A DNA stretch of 64,000 nt from Stomorhina lunata. Its lineage: Eukaryota > Arthropoda > Insecta > Diptera > Rhiniidae. Location of the stretch: positions 79,962,899 through 80,026,898 of the forward strand of contig OW121740.1 in NCBI GenBank assembly GCA_933228675.1, given 5' to 3'. Made by a program: the position numbers and the translations under genes. This document shows positions 56,468 to 64,000 of this stretch, one piece after another (the first letter of the stretch is position 1; every line of letters starts with the position of its first letter). The notes beneath the pieces are model-generated. The model was given only the letters and a program-made list of their open reading frames with translations. It did not search any database and was not told the origin of the DNA.

Positions 56468-57913
56468 CCATAAAAGAAAAATAAAAGGAAAGTATGGCTC
56501 ACACAAGCAACATGGGACCTGGTTCAACAACGTAAAACCACAATTAATACGATGGATGGAACACTTCCAGTCAACATTAAACAATCCCATTGGATTAGAA
56601 GCGCTGACGGAAGTACAAAATAAAACCAACCATGACTGTTTATTCAGTGGAATTTCAGGCAGCCCACCAACAATACAAGAAGTGAAGAATGCCATTAAAA
56701 GCCTTAAGCGTAACTAGATAGATAGATAGATCTTGTGTTGATCTAATCAACACAGTAAGAATAGTACTGGATCAATGTAATGAATTCCGCACCCCCATTT
56801 ATCTAGCGTTTATCGACTTTATGAAGGCCTTCGACAGTGTCAACAGGTGCTATCTATGGAGAATTTTAGAAAACCGTAACATGCCAACGAAAATTCTAAA
56901 CTTAATTCGGGCAATGTACGTGAACTTTAAATGCCGGGTTCTACATAAATGTAAATTGTCTAATCCGTTCGAAGTTACTACTGGAGTAAGACAAGGATGT
57001 ATATTATCACCTATACTTTTTATCCTTGTCATCGACAATATAATGCGCACGGCACTGAATGGTAGACGTGGTATCCAATGGACACCATTTAAGCAACTCG
57101 AGGACTTGGAATACGCCGATGACGTATGTCTTCTAAGCCAAAGACCAGCTCACCTTCAAGAAAGCACTAGCGATATTACTGTTGAATCTCGGACAGCTGG
57201 GCTGGAAATCAATATTTCCAAGACAAAAATTATGCCTGGAGGCAATGGCGCAAACCCGTCGCCACACATCAATGTGGATAACAAGGGTATTGGATGTGTA
57301 GGTACCTTTAATTATTTTGGTAGTTTGGTATCTACGAAAGGTGGCGTCGATGAGGATATTGAATTGCGTATTAATAAGGCAAAATCTGCATTCGGCATTC
57401 TCCGAACTATATCGAAATCTCGGCAAATATCAACAACAACTAAGTTACGAATATATAACTCGAATGTCAAGTTCATCTTGTATTACGACTGCGAAACTTG
57501 GAAGCGCACAAATGCCATCGATAAGCGCCTACAAACCTTTGCAAACTAATGCTTGCGGCAAATCCTTAATATATGGTGGCCAAATAGCATAAGAAATGAA
57601 GATCTACTAAACGCTACAAACTAAATCCCTTCTTTTATAGAGGTATGTTAACGGAAATGGCGATGGATAGGCCACACACTTCGAAGGCCAAATACCAACA
57701 TTGCTCGACAAGCGCTTCGTTGGAATCCACAAGGAAGCGGCCGTCGTGTTGGTGCACCTGCTAGAACGTGGAGAAGGTCAATTGATGCGGAGTTACAAGC
57801 AGCAAACTATTCATGGAATGATGTATGCCTAACATCTCGCAATAGAGTTCGATATAAAAGGATGGTTGAGGCCCTATGCTCCACTTGGAGTCAAGGATAA
57901 CAGAAGAAGAAGA
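56468..57913 (+). mobile_element. 5'-truncated RTE-like LINE with 7-bp target duplication
   Basis: ATAATTT is duplicated at 56461..56467 and 57914..57920, and the host repeat shows a single copy elsewhere. The 3' end is a GAAGAAGAAGA short repeat rather than poly-A, which is common for RTE-type elements. The coding strand is forward. A deletion near 56715, now a GATAGATAGAT run, removes the first RT block. Confidence 0.8.
56540..57900 (+). pseudogene. RTE-like LINE reverse transcriptase and C-terminal region
   Basis: Pieces in order: RWMEHFQSTLNNPIGLEALT and TIQEVKNAIKSLKRN (linker and first finger) to 56717; deletion; then YLAFIDFMKAFDSVNRCYLW (first catalytic aspartate), TTGVRQGCILSPILFILVID, and LEYADDVCLLSQ (catalytic YADD). 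Next come GLEINISKTKIMPGG and FNYFGSLVSTKGG, and, after a stop at 57549, RKWRWIGHTLRRPNTNIARQ followed by ALRWNPQGSGRRVG, a C-terminal signature seen in RTE-like fly and invertebrate LINEs. The 242-codon frame at 56821..57549 is the longest intact piece. Confidence 0.85.
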
Positions 57914-59449
57914 ATAATTTAGTGTTTAAGCGATATTTCAGTTGTTTTGATCGACAATGATGAAATTCAGTGTAAAATGCATATGAGTATACCTTCCAGG
58001 AGCTCCACAAATCTGATTTTAGCAAACAGACACACTGCATTTATCTTAATTTTGTGTCTGACTTTTGAACATTATGATAAAATTTGAGAATGTATTATAT
58101 ATCAAATTATAGGTAATCTTCCTAGGAAGTACAAAAATGCAGCTCAGTACATGATATCCGTTCAAAACCTACATATGTATGTATGTATGTATGTATGTAT
58201 CTTACATATTAACGAAAGTTTTTTAATTGCAATTGGGAGAAATCCGTTCACGTTTCACAATTGCTCCCGTATAACTTCGCCTAAGGCAATCACTTAGTAG
58301 CTAATAAATGATAAATTATAATAGATACGACGATGACATTTAGTACAAAGACGTTGTACAAAATCGTTATTCAGGTCGATGGCGCCTAAAATAAACTTTC
58401 TACACTTTCAACATTTGACATCTCTTGAAAAGTTCGGTATTGAAAATGGGCCCATATAACCCCGACCGGGAATCGATTTAATGCTGATAAATTAAATCAC
58501 ATTATAGTTGCACAAAGAACTAGAGCAAAACTTTCCAAACATTCATCGGACAGATCGAAAAAACAATACATCCCAAATATTATTGATAAAGTATTCATCT
58601 TAATTAGTTAACTAACTTCGGATTAATAAGTAAATTTTCAATAACTTTTCCGACAAAGCTGATATCCATCCATTCAAAAGCTATATATTTCACGTATTTA
58701 TGTATCAAAAACTAAGAGTGTATACCCTATAATTCTAAGGCTTGTATACATTGACAATCATTGTTAAAGCTTTGACCTAAATCAGTCCGCTAACTTGAGA
58801 GTTTTATATAACTAATCAAGAACTTTTACTAGTTGGATAATCCGTACGAATTAAAGTACACAACCCTCACTGGGCACTGTGTTTTTGGGTTGCATGCCAG
58901 AATACTTAATCTTCATCAAATCGATGTGCAAATCTAAGGGCATCTACATTTTGAAGCATCTTTTCTGCATGGTTTATCTGTTCTATCGAACTTTATTAAA
59001 TGTTCGTAAAATATGTGTCTATTTTATTTCAAAGCAACTGGCTGGCTTAAATAAGCATTCTCTACTTGTAGTCTAGTAATCTTTGTCTTTCACAAAGGGA
59101 CCACTTTAGAACCCAAGTGACGCTACTCTAGACATCAGCCACCTGGCCAACCTAACCTTTGGGTCCATAACTATTCTAGATGATGACGCCACCGATAAGC
59201 TTTTCTTTTTCCGACTCTTAATTTTAAATTACATTAAGTATGAACAAAAGAAATTACATTAATTATGAACAAAAGAAAATTAATATAGATATCAAGCATT
59301 TGTGTGGAGCTCAACTAAGTCAGTAATTAGAAACTATATAATTATCAATATATTCTTATGATTTTGTACTTTACTTTTGGAACACCATTGGTGAAGGGTA
59401 TCCAAGATTCGGCAAAGCCGAATAAACCACTCTTACTTGTTTTTTTTAA

Positions 59450-59755
59450 GTCTCAAGTGGGCGTGACCCCTCCCATATAAAACAAATACTAAGAATGACA
59501 TATATGGATGACCGAGCCGACCAATTTTTTTTTAATTTTTACAGTATATAAGTGGGTAAAATAGTCTACTTTTTTTGGAAATCTCAAATATTAGTCAAAT
59601 ATTAAAAATGACAAATATGGATGACCGATTTTTCAGAAATTTTGATTGTATGTGTGTGACCGGTGGGTAAAATAGGCTTGGTTTTTTAATCTGAATTGGG
59701 CGTGACCCCTCCCATATAAGTCAAATATTAAAAATGACAAATATGGACTATAAGA
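59450..59755 (+). repeat. Three ~120-bp tandem units
   Basis: The phrase CAAATATTAAAAATGACAAA occurs at about 59597 and 59720, and a variant ACAAATACTAAGAATGACAT at 59481. GGGCGTGACCCCTCCCATAT occurs at 59460 and 59699, and GGGTAAAATAG at 59553 and 59665. The units are partly degenerate. Confidence 0.65.
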
Positions 59756-60039
59756 TAAAAACGATTTAACCCAATTAATTAAAGTTTTAAATGTGGATAT
59801 TTTCATACTATAGGATAGTTTTTCGCTTTTTGAATTGAAAAATGGGGATAAAATTCCCATTTGCTTTAAAATTGTATATCTTGAGAACGGCTGGACCAAT
59901 GAAGACATTTTTTCTTTCTAAATGTTTTTTTTAGTCCAAGTTAGGATTCTACATTAAGAAAAATTTACCATGCCCACTTTTACAACCTCTTTTTTTGATT
60001 TGTCTAAAATAGGGAACCATATGCACGAATATTGGTAAC

Positions 60040-60361
60040 ATGATTGGTGTTTGATAATAGTTTGACTGACGATTGTTTGAAGATTTTTCATGATTATTTG
60101 ATGGTCGTTTGACGATTGTTTGACAGTTGTTTGATGATTGATTGACTGTTTGAAGATTTTTAACGATTGTTTGATAATTGTTTCACAATTAACTGGCTAT
60201 TTTATGACAGTAGTTTGATGATTTTTTTACGATTAATTGATGGTTGTTTGATGATTTACTGACGACTGTTCAATGATTTTTATTCTTTGTTCAGTAGTTG
60301 TTTCACAATTGACTGATGACTGTTCGATGGTTATTTGACGATTGTTTGATAGTTTTTCGAT
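60040..60361 (+). repeat. Degenerate minisatellite of GATTGTTTGA phrases
   Basis: GATTGTTTGA, GGTCGTTTGA, CAGTTGTTTGA, GGTTATTTGA and similar phrases repeat with an approximate period of 10 to 12 bases, for about 320 bases. Blocks such as TGAAGATTTTT recur at longer spacing (60078, 60152). Confidence 0.7.
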
Positions 60362-60759
60362 AATTTATAAATATAAAAAAATGTTCGCTTCTGTTTGTCT
60401 GTATGTTGTTTAATATTTATGGAACCATTTGCTTTCGAAAACGTTTAAAGCACACATTAACGAGGAGTACTGCCATTCCCAAAAGTTAATTTAATATACA
60501 TACAGTTTGTCAAATAATTGTTTGCATTAAACAAAAATATTGGAAATGCAATTTAAATTTCGAAAATTAAACATCAAATCTTTTAAATATGCTTATTTTG
60601 TTTAACACATACCCTTAATGCAACTGTTTACTACAAATATTCTTATTTGCCGTTATATTTTTTATTTTATGATGTTTTATGAGTGTTATCCAATGAAATT
60701 AAAGTTATAAAAAGTATTGTAAAAAAAATGTGTGCATTAGTTGTCCTATATTAAAAACA

Positions 60760-61135
60760 AATGCCTGTAAAATTAATTTCGAAAGGCGTTATAGAATTAG
60801 CATATTTCCATCACTATAAGGGCAATTCCGCCAGGGAAATCGCTAAAATGTTCTCCCGTATAGTTAGGCCATCATATCCCGCTAAAAGTGAAGGAATATT
60901 GGAATTTAAAGGGTAACAATGCAGTCCAAAATATAAAACAATACAATTTTAAAGTAAAATTATTAAAACCTTCTAGGAAAAGCGGCACTTCAGCACTAGG
61001 GGCTTAAGTCCGAAGTGAAAAATGGTCATGGGCTAAGTGTATCCCAAGGAGCAATCCGAAATATACAGGTAAAACCGATGTATTCATCTACAGTGGCTAG
61101 GAAAAATCTACTTCTTTCAACATAAAATATTGAAG
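60760..61135 (+). pseudogene. Tc1-type transposase N-terminus, left half
   Basis: Reads KLISKGVIELAYFHHYKGNS then AREIAKMFSRIVRPSYP, the helix-turn-helix that binds the element's ends in Tc1-like transposases. The reading breaks at FKG-stop; later scraps GKSGTSALGA and SQGAIRNIQ match the right half. Confidence 0.7.
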
Positions 61136-61164
61136 ATCACTTCATGAATTCTATTTCGCACTTA

Positions 61165-61655
61165 GAATTAGTATTGGGGTACATTTTTTTCTCTATTCAT
61201 GCTAAAATGATGTTGTATTATCATGATGGATATCCAAAAGTTTGGAAACCGATTAAAGTGCCCTGTAGCAAACTTGAAAAGATTTTTAATATTTTGCGTT
61301 GATAGCAGTATACTTTTCCTAGCCACTGTATATGAATATTTTAGGTTTAGTGGTATATTTCGGATTACTTCTTGGGATACACATAGCCCATGATCATTTT
61401 TCACTTACGAGGTAAGCCCCTAGTGCTGGAGTGCCACTTTTTCTGGACGGTTTTAATAATTTTACTTTTAATTCATATTGTATTTTATTTGGGGCTGCAT
61501 GGTTACCCTTTTAATTGCAATATTCCTTCATTTTCAGCACGGGATCTGATGCCCTAACCATACGGGAGAACATTTTAGCGATTTCCCTGGCGGATTTGCC
61601 CTTATAGTGATGGAAATACGCTAATTCTATAACGCCTTTCGAAATTAATTTCATT
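61165..61655 (-). pseudogene. Tc1-type transposase N-terminus and part of the middle, right half
   Basis: On the minus strand: MKLISKGVIELAYFHHYKGK followed by SAREIAKMFSRMVR (first helix-turn-helix), a break, RKSGTPALGAYLVS, NDHGLCVSQEVIRNIPLNLK, TVARKSILLSTQNIKNLFKF and FATGHFNRFPNFWIS. This is the usual order up to just before the first catalytic aspartate block, which is not preserved. Confidence 0.72.
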
Positions 61656-62086
61656 GGATAACACTCAAAAAAACATTATAAAATCAAAAATATAACGGTA
61701 AATATGAACATTTGGTGTTATTTTTACTTATTGCGCAAACATTTATTTGACGCCTTTTAAATTGGGTATATTTCTTTTTTATTGTTGTGTTGCAATGCAT
61801 GTATTTATTTCAATTTTTTCTATGACTTTTTGTAGTAAACAGTTACATTAAGGGTATGTGTTAAACAATTCGAAATTTAAATTGAATTTTCAATATTTTT
61901 TTTGAATGCAAACAATTACTTGACAAACTGTATATGCAAATACATTAATAAAGGATTCAATTAAATAATTAAAAAAAAATTTTCTTAATTGTTAGTTTTT
62001 AAAGAAAGTGTTAGCACAGTAATAAGTTAAAAACTTTAACTGCCAACCCGGGCAGCTAGTAAAACAATATTTTGAATGCTTATATA

Positions 62087-62393
62087 CAGTTTGTCAAGTA
62101 ATTCTTTGCATTAAACAAAAATATTGAAAATGCAATTTCAATTTCGAAAATTAGACATCAAATCGTTTAAATTTGTTTCTTTTGTTTAACATATACCGTT
62201 AATGTAACTGTTTACTACAAAAAGTCGAAAAAAATTTAGATAAATACATACATTGCAACAACGACAATAAAAAAAGAAATGTACTCAATTTAACGGGCGT
62301 CAAAAAAATGTTTGTGCAATGAGTAAAAATAACACCAAATGTTTGTATTTACCGTTATATTTTTGATTTTATAATGTTTTATGAGTGTGGTGG
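62087..62393 (+). repeat. Solo terminal arm of the same Tc1-type element
   Basis: Starts CAGTTTGTCAAGTAATTCTT next to TA and follows the arm at 61930..61660 (reverse) for about 300 bases, up to TTTTATGAGTG. It then breaks off without transposase or a second end. Confidence 0.75.
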
Positions 62394-62419
62394 TAGAAAG
62401 AATTTAAACTGACTCGACT

Positions 62420-64000
62420 TTACCAGGAGAACAGAAAAACAACAACATAAGTTTCAATAACATATTTTTTCTTCTTTATGTTGTTGTTTTTGTATACAAT
62501 TTTTTGCCTCGTTTGTTTTTTAAGTTATTTTCGTTGTTTTTCTATGCAGTAATTCGCTGGTAAGTTTTTTAAGATCAAAAAATTAACCTTGCAGTTTGAA
62601 GGCATAAATTGTCACTAGAACTAAAAAAGCATCTAGGTTTGCCAAATTTTCAGCGTGTTCGTTTGTAAAACTAGATTCAATATTAGATTTTTTAAAACTT
62701 TACTTGTAGAGAGTAACAAAATAAAGATTCTGTAATATATGTCTCTTGTCCTTTAAAACAAAATCAGTGACCACTTCTAGTTTTAAAGGCAACATTTCCT
62801 TATAAAACCGTTGGGTAATCTTTACAGCATTACAAAGATCTAAAAATACGAAAAATATACCTAACAGTTGCTTGCTAGTTTTTCTATTAGAATTAACTTA
62901 GATTTTGGAAGCGCAGAAAAACAACAAAAAAACTTAAAGAAAACAAACTCAAAAAACAGTTATTATACAAAAACAACAACATAAAAGAAAATTTAAAAAA
63001 ATTCTGCTATTGAAACTTTTTTTCTGTTTTCCTGGTAAAATGGATGAAAAATATTGGTCTAAATTGATGTAATAGAAAAACAGAAAAACTAGCAAGCAAC
63101 TGTTAAGTATATTTTTCGTATTTCGTTACCTAAAAGACGAAATAACCTAACTACAGTTTTCAAAAGTTTACAGGAGAGGGAAAAAACGTTATAAAATTGG
63201 AACTATTTGCAATATTTAAACGAAAATTATGTATTTAGATTAAAATGAAACCAGAAATATATATCGGCTGAAAAAAAATTGTTTTTCTAAGCACAGCTTA
63301 TGTTATGTCACTTAGGTTACTTGGAACTGGAAAAATCTGAAACCAAATAACCTATCTGCATACTAATTAGTATGAGTAAATCAAATTTTTTTATGCATAT
63401 AAATATTTTATACATTAAAAAAAACAGTTATAGTTTCTTTTACTGGTTTAAGCAAATGAAAGTAGTTAATGATTGTTTAAATTACACTATGCAACAAAAT
63501 GAAACATTTATCGCAATTTTTGATGATTTGGTTTTATTTTTTTTTTAGTTGCGTAACGGTCCTCTAGATACAAAAATTGTAATAATTTGGTCATTTATGA
63601 TATTAGATGTTCAAAATTTTACACAGATATACGTTTTGATATAGGGAATAATAATCTATAAAAAACTCAATTTTAAAATTTTTGCAGATAGGTTATTTGG
63701 TCTTTATGATGACGATTTGTAGAACTTTGTAATGCTGTAAAGATTACCCAACAGTTTTACAAGGAAACGTTGCCTTTAAAACTAGAAGTGGTCTCTGATT
63801 TTGTTTTAAACGACAAAAGACATATGTATGTCTTTTAACTGCAAGGTTAATTTTTTGATCTTAAAAAAACTTACCAGCGAATTTCTGCATAAAAAAACAA
63901 CAAAAATAACTTAAAAAACAAACGAGGCAAAAAATTGTATACAAAAACATAAAGAAGAAAAAATATGTTATTGAAACTTATGTTGTTGTGTTTCTGTTCT
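62420..64000. repeat. Large nested inverted repeat running off the window
   Basis: The left arm 62420..62855 (ACCAGGAGAACAGAAAAACA... to CAGCATTACAAAG) pairs with 63715..64000 in reverse. A second inverted pair sits inside: 62850..62895 (GAAAAATATACCTAACAGTT) with 63075..63122. The right end continues beyond base 64000, so neither element boundaries nor target duplication can be set. No coding frame. Confidence 0.75.

Larger units (their letters stand above)
55540..59441 (-). repeat. Family 1 repeat, copy D, near full length with a LINE insertion
   Basis: Begins TTATACCCTTCACC-AATA-GGTGAAAGGGTATT and ends GATTCGGCAAAGCCGAATAA...CTCTTACTTGTT, the complete set of family 1 ends in reverse. Excluding the LINE it is about 2.45 kb, in line with copy B. 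It supplies undisturbed sites for the TAA insertion (near 59340) and the GTTC insertion (near 58515). Confidence 0.85.
60503..61930. mobile_element. Tc1-type element rearranged into an inverted duplicate
   Basis: Ends CAGTTTGTCAAATAATTGTT (60503) and the complement of CAGTTTGTCAAGTAATTGTT (61930), both next to TA. Instead of one transposase gene, both halves carry the 5' portion of it facing inward: forward in the left half and reverse in the right half. The junction lies near 61135..61165. The right half extends further into the gene. It cannot make a full transposase. Confidence 0.8.
60362..62060 (+). mobile_element. Probable Helitron-like element interrupted by a Tc1-type element
   Basis: The left side reads ATAATTTATAAATATAAAAA then ATGTTCGCTTCTGTTTGTCTG, close to the 5' style of insect Helitron-like (Lep1/Helentron-type) elements. 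The right side ends TGCCAACCCGGGCAGCTAGT, i.e. a small GC-rich stem (TGCC/GGCA) followed by CTAGT, the usual 3' tail of that group. No target duplication is expected. The body is split by 60503..61930. No Rep/helicase sequence is seen. Confidence 0.5.

Overview
The window looks like pericentromeric or other transposon-packed DNA from a brachyceran fly, probably a calyptrate (blow fly, house fly or relative). Three things suggest this. The base composition is very AT-rich. Dispersed elements begin AACAAGTAAGAGTGGTATAT and end in a CCCTTTCACC/GGTGAAGGG hairpin, with internal GTCTGTCTGTC runs, a style I associate with fly genomes. The only clear host coding sequence is one exon of the ecdysteroid-pathway Rieske oxygenase neverland (11633..11931, minus strand). 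The species call is inference. Almost everything else is transposable elements, many nested, and several can be dated against each other because uninterrupted 'empty site' copies lie elsewhere in the window.

Layout. 1..5775: a copy of the abundant hairpin-ended repeat ('family 1'), then a decayed BEL/Pao LTR retrotransposon (gag, protease and late pol remnants, LTR remnants at both ends) split by a second hairpin-ended repeat. 5.8..11.6 kb: mostly unassigned AT-rich DNA, a hAT element with perfect 8-bp target duplications (8250..9266), and repeats. 11.6..11.9 kb: the nvd exon. 12.3..18 kb: one family 1 copy carrying two nested DNA transposons, a 2.6-kb element with TAA duplication and a conserved arthropod repeat ORF, and a 1.3-kb element carrying a tRNA-like module. 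18.2..24.3 kb: about 6 kb of a 21-bp palindromic satellite with a 200-N assembly gap. 24.4..27.2 kb: a TIR element enclosing a second element that carries a two-exon SAM-domain-like gene. 28.9..32.9 kb: two adjacent family 1 copies. 33..37.2 kb: inverted repeats, one containing a TIR element that contains a dead LINE. 37.4..41.3 kb: two near-identical dead Tc1 segments and a second 21-bp array inside an element with 8-bp duplications. 40.5..46.7 kb: a family 1 copy with five internal ~345-bp units, interrupted by a 3.3-kb LINE (12-bp target duplication) and a TTAA palindromic MITE. 46.7..48.5 kb: Jockey-type LINE with a 24-bp minisatellite inside. 48.6..59.4 kb: three family 1 copies with foldback elements, a second tRNA-like-carrying TIR element and an RTE-like LINE. 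59.4..64 kb: tandem repeats, a probable Helitron interrupted by an inverted-duplicate Tc1 element, and an inverted repeat running off the window.

The parts do not form a pathway. Apart from nvd, and possibly the SAM-like gene, the open frames are dead transposon genes or satellite artefacts. The best novelty candidates are the 21-bp satellite carried within a transposon-like unit, whose monomer holds consensus-like 5' and 3' splice-site motifs on one strand; the tRNA-like modules shared by two unrelated TIR elements; the SAM-like gene packed in a MITE-like element; and the minisatellite grown inside a LINE. All readings are by eye; no alignment or database search was run.
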